The notes beneath the pieces were generated by a model, which was not told the origin of the DNA, ran no database searches, and saw only the letters and a program-made list of their open reading frames with translations. Source: UBA8437 sp964646205 (lineage in GTDB: Bacteria; Planctomycetota; Planctomycetia; Planctomycetales; Planctomycetaceae). Taken from it: a stretch of 64,000 bases of DNA. Of the stretch, positions 51,880 to 60,899 are shown piece by piece (the stretch's first letter is position 1; every line of letters begins with the position of its first letter). Made by a program: the position numbers and the translations under genes. The stretch covers positions 1-64,000 of the forward strand of contig CAZYAZ010000009.1 in the NCBI GenBank assembly GCA_964646205.1, written 5' to 3'.

Positions 51880-53361
51880 CTAGGCGATCAATTCCTCCAC
51901 GACCTCGCCACCGACGTTGGTCAACCGGAGATCGAAACCACCAAACTTCTGCGACAATTGCAGGTGGTCGAGACCGAACAGTCGCAACAGGGTCGCGTGA
52001 AAGTCGTTGACATGGACGGGGCGTTCAGACGGCGCCCACCCCAGATCGTCCGTCTGCCCCACCACCTGCCCACCCCGGACGCCACCACCGGCCATCCACA
52101 GGCTGTAGGCGTAGGGATGGTGATCGCGTCCAGGTTGCTGGCCGTTGCCCTCGTGGGTATCGGCCAGCGGGGTGCGACCAAACTCCCCGCTGAATACGAC
52201 AAGAGTCGAATCGAGCAAACCCCGTTGTTTCAGGTCCTGCAACAACGCCCCGACGGGCTGATCCACCACGCTGGTGTTGTATTTCAGGTCCTTGTCCAGT
52301 GCATCGTGATGGTCCCACGAGGCGTGGTACAGGCTGACAAAACGGACACCACGTTCCACCAGGCGTCGAGCCAGCAAACAGTTGCGACCGAAGGTCGCGT
52401 GCGCGTCGCCGGTGTATCCCCGGTGTCGATTGTTGTCCGGCTCGGGCCGATCAACGCCGTAGGCCTCGAGCGTCCGTCGAGTTTCTCCTGACAGGTCCAT
52501 CAGTTCAGGAGCAGCCGACTGCATGCGGAATGCCAGTTCGTACGCGGAAATCCGGCTGGAAATTTCCGGATCGCCGGTCAAGGAGAAACGTCGCTGGTTG
52601 ATCTGGCGGATGGCATCGAGACTCCGCGCCTGATCGTCGCGGTTGATCCCCGCGGGATTCGCCAGGTTCAAGACCGGGTTGCCCTGGCTGCGGAAGATCA
52701 CACCACGGTACGGGGAGGGCAGAAACCCGTTGGACCAGTTCGAGGTGCCACCACTGGCCCCGGCTCCCGCCGAGAGCACGACGTAGCCGGGAAGGTTTTC
52801 ACTGGGACTGCCAAGGCCGTAGGTCACCCAGGCTCCGACACTCGGACGACCCAATCTCCCGACGCCCGTGTGCATCATCAGTTGGGCCGGATGATGGTTG
52901 AATTCCTCGGTGTGCATCGACCGCACGACCGCGATGTCATCGGCACTACGGGAAATCCAGGGCAATCGATCTGAGAACTCGGTGCCGCACTCTCCGGCCG
53001 GTGTGAACACGCGGGGACTGCCCTTCAATCTCGCGGTCTTGGCATTGGTGAATGCCAGCCGCACCCCCTGGGTCAATTCCCGGGGCAACGGCTCGCCATC
53101 GTGCTTGACCAACTCGGGTTTTGGATCCAGCAAGTCAACCTGGCTGGGAGCACCGGCCAGGAAGACAAAGATGCAGCGTTTCGCTGTCGCTGGAAAATGG
53201 CCCGCCCGAACCGACAACGGGTTGGACCGGACTGCCGCCGGATCGGCAGCCATCAACCCGTCTCGGCCAAGAAATGATGAAAACGCCAATGCCCCCAACC
53301 CACTAGCCGAGGACAGCAGAAAGTCTCGTCGCAACGCGTCATCGCCGGAACAATTGGACAT
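51880..53361 (-). CDS. DUF1501 protein, subtype paired with DUF1549/DUF1553
   Basis: 493 aa from the ATG at 53361, 7 bp after the stop of the large DUF1549/DUF1553 gene. The Tat leader is ALRRDFLLSSASGLGALA (Arg11-Arg12). Landmarks are FVFLAGAPSQVDLLDPKPEL, FSGEFGRTPLADTHEG near residue 390, GRDHHPYAYSLWMAGGGVRGG, and the tail HATLLRLFGLDHLQLSQKF. It closes a DUF1501 / DUF1549-DUF1553 / DUF1501 operon. Its subtype matches the other three DUF1501 proteins found immediately downstream of DUF1549/DUF1553 genes. Exported; activity unknown. Confidence 0.93.
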   Translation of the reverse strand: MSNCSGDDALRRDFLLSSASGLGALAFSSFLGRDGLMAADPAAVRSNPLSVRAGHFPATAKRCIFVFLAGAPSQVDLLDPKPELVKHDGEPLPRELTQGVRLAFTNAKTARLKGSPRVFTPAGECGTEFSDRLPWISRSADDIAVVRSMHTEEFNHHPAQLMMHTGVGRLGRPSVGAWVTYGLGSPSENLPGYVVLSAGAGASGGTSNWSNGFLPSPYRGVIFRSQGNPVLNLANPAGINRDDQARSLDAIRQINQRRFSLTGDPEISSRISAYELAFRMQSAAPELMDLSGETRRTLEAYGVDRPEPDNNRHRGYTGDAHATFGRNCLLARRLVERGVRFVSLYHASWDHHDALDKDLKYNTSVVDQPVGALLQDLKQRGLLDSTLVVFSGEFGRTPLADTHEGNGQQPGRDHHPYAYSLWMAGGGVRGGQVVGQTDDLGWAPSERPVHVNDFHATLLRLFGLDHLQLSQKFGGFDLRLTNVGGEVVEELIA

Positions 53362-53368
53362 GAGAACT

Positions 53369-56300
53369 TCACTCTCGGGTAATGAACTCGTCGAGATTCA
53401 GGACAACGCGTGCCACGCTGATCGCGGCCGCCAGTTCGGCGATCAGAGACGTGTGCGGCACCTCGGCTGGACCAATCACCTGGCGAGCAGCGTCTTCGTC
53501 ATCCCGATACCGTACCATGTTCTGGCGATACAATTCTTCCAGGACGCGTTGCTCGAATGGACTCGCGTCCCGCCCCAGGCCGATCCGCACTGCCTGACGC
53601 ACCACCAATCGGGCCCGCTGATCGTTGTCAGTGACCATCGGCAGGCCGGCCACCAGGCGTCGCCCCATCCGTTGCCCGCACTCGACAAACACGGGATCAT
53701 TCCAAACCGTCAGCGCCTGCAACGGCGTGTTGGACCGTTCGCGACGCGTGCAGGCGACGTTGGAGTCGGGAACGTCGAAGGTCACAAGCATCGGGTACGG
53801 AACCGTCCGCTGAAAGAACGTGTAGAGCCCGCGTCGGTAGCGATCTCCTCCAGTGCTGACCTCCCACGAGAGACTGTTCTGGAACCCAAGCTTGACCAGA
53901 TCGGCCGCCTGCGGAGGACGGACACTCGGACCGCCAACGCGAGGGTCCAGTAACCCGCTGACCGACAACGCCAGGTCGCGAACAATTTCTGCGTCGACTC
54001 TCAGTCGATTTTGCCGTGCCAACCACGAATTGTAAGGGTCCCACACACGAAGTTCCGGGCGAGCAACCGACGACTGACGGTAAGTGCCCGAGTTGACAAT
54101 CAACTCGTGCAGCCATTTCAAGCTCCAGGCTCCATCGTCCGGGTCAGAAAACCGGAAGGCCAGCCAGTCCAGCAGTTCCGGATGTGACGGAGCCTCGCCC
54201 TGGCTGCCAAAATCGGCATCGGTCGACACGATTCCCCGGCCAAAGAACTGCTGCCAGACCCGGTTGACGATCACCCTCGCCGTCAACGGATTCTCCCGGG
54301 ATACCAGCCAACGGGCGAGATCCAGGCGATCGGGGACCTCCCCCCTGGGTTTCAATTCCGGAAGATCCATGGGAGTCGCCCGGCGAACAACATGTCCTTG
54401 GTCAAGGAAATTCCCACGATGATGAATCCGGGTTTCCCGGGGTGGCCGACGTTCTGTCACCACGCGGGCCCTGGGCAGGTCACGCTCGGCCCGGAACTGC
54501 CATGGCTCGGGTGTAGGAACCACGTAGACAAGTTTGGCACAGAGCAGGCACAGGATACCGGCCAGGAAGAAGGTCTTCTTGCGGCCCACAACACTCGCAA
54601 TCACCCCGCCCAGGAAGTTGCCGATGATCCCCGGCCGGGATCTCGCCATCCCGATATCGGCCTTGAGACTGGTTTTGCCGATTTCGTCGTCGACCTTGTC
54701 GGGTCGGGCCTGTGACCAGTTGGAGGCTCCCCAGCCACCCCGCAGTGCCACCGTGGCCAGCAGGATTCCCACCAGGGTGACTCCGATCAGCCCCGGCTTG
54801 AACACATCCCAGGTTGAAACGACGACACCGTCATCGGCCAGGTCCTCTCCGGAAAGCACCTTCAACGGCTTTGTCTTCGCATGCGCATCAATGGCCGTGA
54901 CCAACTTGTCGAGTTCCGGCTCACGATAGCCAAAGAACCGGACCAGCCCGAGCACCTGCTCGCCCGTTCGCTCCTCGGGCGAAGTTTTCAGCGTGGCGAG
55001 CATGTCCGCGTCGGGAACGCGTTGTGTTGATGAGACCGGGGCACTGGAAACCGACAACCGAAACCGGCCGATGTTGTGATCGTCGTGCACGCGATGATCC
55101 AGTTCCAGCCGCAATCTCACCGGTCCATCGCTCCCGGTGATCGGACGCCTCAACGCGAAGATGGCAAGATGATCCTGTCCCACCTTCGGAAGAACCGCCC
55201 ACCCATCGGTGGTGTCGTCGCCAATCACCGAGGTCACCTGTCGACTGCTTTGCGAGAAATCGGCAACGGCAGACGCCAGGCGATGCCGCCTGGCGTCGTC
55301 GGTGTCTCCGGGGGATTCGACAAACACCCGCAGGCTGGACAACACGAAGTTTCCGTTGGCCGCACGTCCCGGTCCCCGGCCGGGCAGCCGCTCATCGGCC
55401 AGCACCTGCAACCTGATGGCCCGGATCGTTTTCGTTTCAGCCTTGGCCCAAACGGTGTAGGTCTCGGGCTGACTGTTGGGGCCGGTGACCAGGACCGAGA
55501 AATCTTCTTCGGCACACAGCTTGCTTCCTGCCGACCCCACGAGCGTCTGCGGTCGCAACACTTCCCAGGTGGCCTGTGGCGACAGCACGTTTTTCTGCCA
55601 GCGGGTGAATGTCTCGCTGCGAAACTCCGCGAGAGCTTTCAGCAATTTCACCTCACCCGCCCGAAACGCCTTCAACTTCTCACCGAACAGGGCAGCATCA
55701 CGCTTGCTGGGGACTGTGATCAGCCGTTCATCCAGGCTGTTGAAGAAAGCGTACATGCCGAAGTATTCGTCCTGGCTGAACGAGTCGAACTTGTGGTCAT
55801 GACACTGGCAACACTCCAACGTGATCCCCAGCCAGACCTTGCCCAGCGTGTTCGTGCGATCGACGGTCTGCTTGACCCTGTCTTCTTCCTGATCCACCCC
55901 CCCCTCGGTGTTCAACAACGTGTTGCGATGAAACCCGGTGGCGATCTTCTGAGGGGCTGTTGCATCGGGAAGCAGGTCACCGGCCAGTTGCTGAACGGTG
56001 AACTGGTCAAACGGCAGATCACGATTGAGCGCTTCGATGACCCATTGACGGTACCGCCAGGCGTGGGGTCTCGGATCGTCGGCTTCGTACCCGTTGCTGT
56101 CACCGTATCGGGCCATGTCGAGCCAGACACGTCCCCACCGCTCACCGTAATGCGGTGAGGCCAACAACTGGCGCACCACGGCACCGTAGGCCGCGCGACT
56201 CGGATCCAACAGGAACGACTTCACCAGGGCCGGGTCGGGAGGCAGGCCCGTGAGATCCAGGTGAATTCGCCGCAGCAACGTGGACGGATCGGCTGCCGGT

Positions 56301-56536
56301 GCGGGACGAACCGATTCAGTAGTCAGCCGACGCAGAATAAAATGGTCGATTCCGTTGATCGCTTGTCCAGGCGTCTCAACCCTTGGCAATTCCGGCTTGA
56401 CGATCGGTCGGTAGGCCCAGTGCCGCTGGACCGGGCGCCCCCGTTCAGCAGCCGGTAGGACAGAGCAGGCGGTCACAACCAGCAACACACAGTCCCCGCA
56501 CCAACGCTCTCTCGCTGATTTCGGATACCCGACCAT
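53369..56536 (-). CDS. DUF1549/DUF1553 protein carrying an internal MFS-like segment
   Basis: 1055 aa from the ATG at 56536, 8 bp after the upstream stop; the frame extends to 56596. The signal peptide (CVLLVVTACSVLPAA) leads directly into DUF1549 (IDHFILRRLTTES, LTGLPPDP, GERWGRVWLDMARYGDSNG), without a cytochrome domain. One CxxCH is present at Cys242/Cys245/His246 (CCQCHDHKFDSFS). Residues about 570-675 do not belong to this family. They read like the first two helices of a planctomycete MFS transporter (FKPGLIGVTLVGILLATVA, GIIGNFLGGVIASVVGRKK). DUF1553 then resumes (LDLARWLVSRENPLTARV, VNRVWQQFFGRGIVSTDADF) and ends ARVVLNLDEFITRE. The frame is intact throughout. Whether the chimera is real or an assembly error cannot be told here. 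Confidence 0.9.
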   Translation of the reverse strand: MVGYPKSARERWCGDCVLLVVTACSVLPAAERGRPVQRHWAYRPIVKPELPRVETPGQAINGIDHFILRRLTTESVRPAPAADPSTLLRRIHLDLTGLPPDPALVKSFLLDPSRAAYGAVVRQLLASPHYGERWGRVWLDMARYGDSNGYEADDPRPHAWRYRQWVIEALNRDLPFDQFTVQQLAGDLLPDATAPQKIATGFHRNTLLNTEGGVDQEEDRVKQTVDRTNTLGKVWLGITLECCQCHDHKFDSFSQDEYFGMYAFFNSLDERLITVPSKRDAALFGEKLKAFRAGEVKLLKALAEFRSETFTRWQKNVLSPQATWEVLRPQTLVGSAGSKLCAEEDFSVLVTGPNSQPETYTVWAKAETKTIRAIRLQVLADERLPGRGPGRAANGNFVLSSLRVFVESPGDTDDARRHRLASAVADFSQSSRQVTSVIGDDTTDGWAVLPKVGQDHLAIFALRRPITGSDGPVRLRLELDHRVHDDHNIGRFRLSVSSAPVSSTQRVPDADMLATLKTSPEERTGEQVLGLVRFFGYREPELDKLVTAIDAHAKTKPLKVLSGEDLADDGVVVSTWDVFKPGLIGVTLVGILLATVALRGGWGASNWSQARPDKVDDEIGKTSLKADIGMARSRPGIIGNFLGGVIASVVGRKKTFFLAGILCLLCAKLVYVVPTPEPWQFRAERDLPRARVVTERRPPRETRIHHRGNFLDQGHVVRRATPMDLPELKPRGEVPDRLDLARWLVSRENPLTARVIVNRVWQQFFGRGIVSTDADFGSQGEAPSHPELLDWLAFRFSDPDDGAWSLKWLHELIVNSGTYRQSSVARPELRVWDPYNSWLARQNRLRVDAEIVRDLALSVSGLLDPRVGGPSVRPPQAADLVKLGFQNSLSWEVSTGGDRYRRGLYTFFQRTVPYPMLVTFDVPDSNVACTRRERSNTPLQALTVWNDPVFVECGQRMGRRLVAGLPMVTDNDQRARLVVRQAVRIGLGRDASPFEQRVLEELYRQNMVRYRDDEDAARQVIGPAEVPHTSLIAELAAAISVARVVLNLDEFITRE
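54515..54835 (-). other. MFS-transporter-like fragment inserted in a DUF1549/DUF1553 gene
   Basis: About 105 codons encode two hydrophobic helices, residues near 583-603 and 655-673 of the host protein. They are joined by DKVDDEIGKTSLKADIGMAR and followed by the GRKK loop typical between helices 2 and 3 of major facilitator transporters. Flanking codons stay in frame. No inverted repeats or target duplication were noticed. Confidence 0.6.
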
Positions 56537-56544
56537 GCCTCGCC

Positions 56545-57957
56545 TCAGGATTGCCCAAACAACTCGCGCATTGGTTGTCCATCGGCCAATCGCCATGGCC
56601 GGCCGGTCCGGTCATGGACTTCCCGCTTGGGATCAATCCCGAATCTCCAGTAAATCGTCGCGGCCAGGTCGGCCGGGGTCACCGGCAGATCTGCCGGGTA
56701 GGCACCCGAGGCATCGCTGGCACCGAAATAGCTTCCACCACGCACGCCACCCCCGGCCAGCAGGACCGAGTAACAGTCGGGCCAGTGATCGCGACCGGCG
56801 TTGCCGTTGATCTTGGGAGTTCGGCCGAACTCTCCCATGGCCAGGACGAGGGTGGTGTCCAGCAGCCCCCGATCGTCCAGGTCTTCGATCAGAGCCGAGA
56901 GCGCCTGGTCAGCCTGTGGAAGCAGAAACTTCTTGTGCTGGTTGAAGTTGTCGTTGTGTGAGTCCCAGTTCTGGCCCTGCTGTTTGAAATCATAGATATT
57001 GACGAACGGGACACCGGCCTCGACCAACCGTCGGGCCAGCAACAGGTTCTGCCCGCGCATGTTGCGACCGTAGCCCTTTTCGGCTCCGTTGCCTCCCCCC
57101 TGGGGAATCTCCTTCATCATCCCGTAGCGTTCTCGCAACGACCGGGGCTCGGCATCGATGTCCAGGGCCCGGGACACCATCGGCGAGCCAATCAACTCGT
57201 AGGCTCTCTCGTAGAACCCCCGCAATTGGGTCATCGCTGGAGTGACAGCATCCACCGAAATTCTCGCGTCAATCAGATCGAGCAAGCTCCGCCGACCGGC
57301 CAGTCGGCCCGAAGTCAGTGTCTCCGGCGACTTCAACGCCTTGTTGCGGTAGGTCAGCGTCTTGGGATCACCGGTGATCTGGAACGGATCGAAGGCCTTT
57401 CCCAGGAATCCTCCACCCTGGCAAGGTGTCGGCACGACGTTGTGGAACACCCAGGGCAAAGCGGCATGTGGGATGTCGATATCCCGGTGCTGGTTGAAAT
57501 AGTTGACCACCGCTCCGTAAGAGGGAACGAACTGATCGATCGGGGCAAACTCTTCTCGATCACCCATCGGCCCCTGTCGACCGGTCAACGACTCGGTCGA
57601 CGCCGAATCGTGCAACCGGTTGGTGTGGTGCATGCTGCGAACCACGGCGCACCGATCCATCACCCTGGCCATTTGCGGCAGGTGTTCACAAACGGGCATG
57701 CCTGGAACATTCGAAGCCACCGGACGGAACTCGCCCCGGATCGCCGAAGGCCCGTTTGGCTTCATGTCGTAGGTTTCGAGATGACTCGGTCCGCCGTAAT
57801 AGAAGACGATGATGCACGATCGAATGGCCGGCCGAGCAGCCGGAGCAATCTCACGAGCTCTCAACAACCCACCCAGCGACAGCCCCAGGCTTCCACCGGC
57901 CAGCGATGAGATCGCCCCACGCCGACTGATTCGCGGACCTGATGGACTGATGATCAT
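56545..57957 (-). CDS. DUF1501 protein, solo subtype
   Basis: 470 aa from the ATG at 57957; an in-frame start at 57987 is less likely. The Tat leader is ISRRGAISSLAGGSLG (Arg12-Arg13). Landmarks are IVFYYGGPSHLETYDMKPNG, MGEFGRTPKINGNAGRDHW near residue 372 and LLAGGGVRGGSYFG. The tail (AATIYWRFGIDPKRE, DGQPMRELFG) is of the solo subtype. It is the first gene of the operon that continues with the MFS-containing DUF1549/DUF1553 gene 8 bp downstream. A TGG-TATACT promoter element lies 46 bp upstream. Confidence 0.92.
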   Translation of the reverse strand: MIISPSGPRISRRGAISSLAGGSLGLSLGGLLRAREIAPAARPAIRSCIIVFYYGGPSHLETYDMKPNGPSAIRGEFRPVASNVPGMPVCEHLPQMARVMDRCAVVRSMHHTNRLHDSASTESLTGRQGPMGDREEFAPIDQFVPSYGAVVNYFNQHRDIDIPHAALPWVFHNVVPTPCQGGGFLGKAFDPFQITGDPKTLTYRNKALKSPETLTSGRLAGRRSLLDLIDARISVDAVTPAMTQLRGFYERAYELIGSPMVSRALDIDAEPRSLRERYGMMKEIPQGGGNGAEKGYGRNMRGQNLLLARRLVEAGVPFVNIYDFKQQGQNWDSHNDNFNQHKKFLLPQADQALSALIEDLDDRGLLDTTLVLAMGEFGRTPKINGNAGRDHWPDCYSVLLAGGGVRGGSYFGASDASGAYPADLPVTPADLAATIYWRFGIDPKREVHDRTGRPWRLADGQPMRELFGQS

Positions 57958-58003
57958 GCTGAAACGCCGGGAACCACGGTGAAACACTCAAAAACGCCGC
58001 CGC

Positions 58004-58012
58004 AGTATACCA
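58004..58012 (-). promoter_or_regulatory. Extended -10 of the DUF1501 / DUF1549-DUF1553 / DUF1501 operon
   Basis: The minus strand reads TGG-TATACT (58012-58004), 46 bp before the ATG at 57957. Five of six bases match the -10 consensus and the TGn extension is present. No -35 is visible. Confidence 0.5.
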
Positions 58013-58042
58013 CGACCCTGGGGTCTCGGGATCCTCGAGCCA

Positions 58043-59533
58043 CTAGCTCAACAGCTCCGGCCTGAGACTGCCCGTGCCGGCGATCAGGTGCGGCTGACCA
58101 TTTCGGTCGGGCATCGTCAACTGGGGATCGTGGCCCAGCAGATGATACAGGGTGGCTTGCATGTCCTTGGGCGAGATCGGGGTGTCACGCACATCGCCGC
58201 CGTCGGGTGTTGTCCGACCGACAACCCGACCCGCCGCCGTTCCCCCACCAGCCACGACCGCCGTGTAGGCCCGCGACCAGTGATCCCGGCCGCCACCGGG
58301 CTTGGAGTTGATCTTGGGAGTCCGTCCGTGCTCGCTCATCCACATCACCAGTGTCTCATCCAGCAGACCCCGCGATGACATGTCCTCGATCAACGCCGAG
58401 TAGGCCAGGTCGAACCCGGGCAACAACAATTCCTTCAGGCGGGGATAGTGGTACTGGTGCGTGTCCCACGCGCCGTTGCCGAACTGGCCAAAGCAATCCC
58501 ACAGCACGGTCACAAACCGGGCCCCCGATTCGATGAGTCGGCGTGCGGCCAGGCAGGTCTGTCCAAACAGCGTCATACCGTAACGCTCGCGGACGGCCGG
58601 CGACTCGCGACCGATGTCCAGGGCGTCCAGGACCCGGCTGGAAGTCAGCAGCGACATCGCCACCTCGCGTTGTCGGCTCATCGCCTGGACCTGCAGGCTG
58701 GTATCCAGGTCGCGTCGTTGCCGTTCAAACTGCTCGAGCAACGAACGCCTCAGGCCCAGCCGCTCAATCGACAGGTCGCGGGACAACCGTGCCGCCGGCG
58801 CCATCCGGAACCGTCCCTCGGCGGTCGTTCCCCCGTAGGGATTCCGGTATCGCTTCGTCTGAGCCACAGTGCTCTTGGGAGCCACATGCAGACCCGGACC
58901 ATCGAAATCGGTCCAGACCGGATCGTACCGATTGTTGAGGAACCCCGAGAAGACACCCGCGTTGACCAGCGGATTGTCGGTCTGCGAATTCATCAACCAC
59001 GGCAGGCCGATGTTGCCCGGCATGCCTCGAGTGGGAATTCGTCCCTGGGTTTCATCGAGGTACTCGACCACCGAGCCGACGTAGGGCCAGTGCTTCGGGT
59101 CACGGGCCTTTGTCTCCAGGGCCGGAGTGTAGGTCGGAATTCCCGTCACGGCGTAGGCCACCCCGTGAAGTGGGTACTGGTGAGTCAATGAACGCGCGAC
59201 AGTCACCTTGTCCATCACGCCGGCAACTCGCGGCAACAACTCGCACACCCGCAGCCCCGGCAACTTCGACTCGATCGAACCGAGTTCACCGCGGATCTCC
59301 GCCGGAGCATCAGGCTTGGGATCAAACGTCTCGTGCGTGGGCGGTGACCCGTAAGGAAACAGCAGGATGCAAGACTTGGCCGCCCCCAGCCCCACGGTTC
59401 CGGACGACCCGGCCTCGGCGGCCAATACGTCGCCCAGTCCGATTCCAAGAGGTCCCAACGCGCCGACCTGCAGCAGGTCACGACGGGTCAGACCGTCACA
59501 GAGCGTGCGGGGAGTTCCCTGGATCGTCAGCAT
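58043..59533 (-). CDS. DUF1501 protein, solo subtype with altered GEFGRTP motif
   Basis: 496 aa from the ATG at 59533. The Tat leader is LTRRDLLQVGALGPLGIG (Arg17-Arg18). Landmarks are LLFPYGSPPTHETFDPKPDA, MWMSEHGRTPKINSKPGGGRDHW near residue 395 and VVAGGGTAAGRVVG. The tail includes ATLYHLLGHDPQLTM. The usual GEFGRTP reads SEHGRTP, so the Gly and the Phe on either side of the Glu are both changed, which may add a metal-binding His. It has its own promoter candidate and is followed 85 bp later by the next DUF1501 operon. Confidence 0.91.
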   Translation of the reverse strand: MLTIQGTPRTLCDGLTRRDLLQVGALGPLGIGLGDVLAAEAGSSGTVGLGAAKSCILLFPYGSPPTHETFDPKPDAPAEIRGELGSIESKLPGLRVCELLPRVAGVMDKVTVARSLTHQYPLHGVAYAVTGIPTYTPALETKARDPKHWPYVGSVVEYLDETQGRIPTRGMPGNIGLPWLMNSQTDNPLVNAGVFSGFLNNRYDPVWTDFDGPGLHVAPKSTVAQTKRYRNPYGGTTAEGRFRMAPAARLSRDLSIERLGLRRSLLEQFERQRRDLDTSLQVQAMSRQREVAMSLLTSSRVLDALDIGRESPAVRERYGMTLFGQTCLAARRLIESGARFVTVLWDCFGQFGNGAWDTHQYHYPRLKELLLPGFDLAYSALIEDMSSRGLLDETLVMWMSEHGRTPKINSKPGGGRDHWSRAYTAVVAGGGTAAGRVVGRTTPDGGDVRDTPISPKDMQATLYHLLGHDPQLTMPDRNGQPHLIAGTGSLRPELLS

Positions 59534-59584
59534 CGCGTCTCGATCCTGCAGTCAAATCGGTCCCGATCAACCGGGCGAATTTCC

Positions 59585-59613
59585 ATTGTCATCCGATGCC
59601 GTGTCCACGACAA
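59585..59613 (-). promoter_or_regulatory. Promoter of the DUF1501 gene at 58043-59533
   Basis: The minus strand reads TTGTCG (59613-59608), 17 bp, GACAAT (59590-59585), 51 bp before the ATG at 59533. Confidence 0.4.
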
Positions 59614-59635
59614 GCACGGATCCGTACAACCCCGG

Positions 59636-60775
59636 TCAGCGGATCATTATGCACGACGGGCTGGGAACTGCGATCGGCTTGCCCACCGGTTGCAATCCAC
59701 CACTTTTTCCATCGATACGGAACACCGCCACGTTGCCACCGGGCATGTTGGCACACAACAACAACCGCCCATCGGGAGTGATCGCCAGGTTCTGTGGCCC
59801 CTTGCCGAGACTGGGGACGATGGCCACGGTCTTCAACTTGCCCTGCTTGCCAACCCGGTACACAACGATCGAGTCGTGGCCGCGATTGGTCCCGTAAACA
59901 AACCGGCCATCGGGCGTCACTTTCACGTCGGCACAATAGCTGGTGCCCTTGAAGTCGCCGGGCAAAGTGGAAATCGTCTGACGTTCAATCAGTACACCGG
60001 TCTTCTTGTTGTAATCCAGCAAAGACACCGCGTTGGTCAACTCGTGAATCACGTAGACCCAGCGACCATTGGGATGAAAGGTCAGGTGACGCGGGCCCGC
60101 GCCGGCCGGAGTCCGGACGAACGGCTGACGGGGGATCTTCAACTCCGCATCATCCGAATCGAGCCGGTAGGTGAGCACCTGGTCGAGACCAAGATCGGCC
60201 GACAGGACAAACCGGTTGTCCGGGCTGATTACAAAGCAATGCGCGTGTGGCTCTTGCTGACGCATCGGATTGACACTCTTCCCCTTGTGCTGGATGAACG
60301 TCGCCGCCTTGCCCAGGGACCCATCCTTGCCGATCGGCAACGAGGCCACACTGCCCGAGGAGTAATTGGCCACCACGAGAGTGCGACCGGTGGCATCGAC
60401 GTCGAGGTAACAGGCCGTCGTCCCCAGGGCCGACTGGCGATTGATCAATTTCATCCGACCGGTAGCACCCTCGAGACGAAACGCCGCAATCCCGTCGTTG
60501 ACCTTGTCACCAAAATCAGGAGTGTCGATCGAGTAGAGGTACTTCCGATCCGGCGAGAGGGCCAGGAAAAACGGATTCTCCACGTTGGTCGTGCGGTGCA
60601 CCGGCTTCATTGTGGCCTGTTTCGAATCCACGCGAAACGCGTGAATCGCGCCCGCTTCACCGCTGCCAAAGGCCGATACAAAGACCAGCAGATCCTCAGC
60701 TGCCAGGGACGGACTCGTCATAGCACTACAGGCCAGTCCCAGTGCCACCAAACACGTTCGCCATCGGTCGGACAT
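59636..60775 (-). CDS. Secreted lactonase-type seven-bladed beta-propeller (YbhE/Pgl family)
   Basis: 379 aa from the ATG at 60775, with a signal peptide (CLVALGLACSAMTSPSLAA-E). Blades of the cytochrome cd1/lactonase type repeat as LALSPDRKYLYSIDTP, VDATGRTLVVANYSSG, ISPDNRFVLSADLG, FHPNGRWVYVIHELTN, VTPDGRFVYGTNRGHDSI and ITPDGRLLLCANM. HKGKSVNPMRQQEPHAHCF contains the conserved Q-PH.H stretch of 6-phosphogluconolactonase-like enzymes. Because it is exported it is unlikely to serve the pentose phosphate pathway and more likely opens a sugar lactone in the periplasm. It is separated from the DUF3293 gene by 124 bp in which nothing else is seen. Confidence 0.9.
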   Translation of the reverse strand: MSDRWRTCLVALGLACSAMTSPSLAAEDLLVFVSAFGSGEAGAIHAFRVDSKQATMKPVHRTTNVENPFFLALSPDRKYLYSIDTPDFGDKVNDGIAAFRLEGATGRMKLINRQSALGTTACYLDVDATGRTLVVANYSSGSVASLPIGKDGSLGKAATFIQHKGKSVNPMRQQEPHAHCFVISPDNRFVLSADLGLDQVLTYRLDSDDAELKIPRQPFVRTPAGAGPRHLTFHPNGRWVYVIHELTNAVSLLDYNKKTGVLIERQTISTLPGDFKGTSYCADVKVTPDGRFVYGTNRGHDSIVVYRVGKQGKLKTVAIVPSLGKGPQNLAITPDGRLLLCANMPGGNVAVFRIDGKSGGLQPVGKPIAVPSPSCIMIR

Positions 60776-60899
60776 CGTTGTTTCCTGTTCTCATCGTGGG
60801 TGTCGGTCTAGTGCAGTATCCAGTGTCCAACAAGCTTACCAGACACGCCCCATTTTCACTCAGTTCCGCAATCAACCAGGGTACAAAACCAGGACACCA

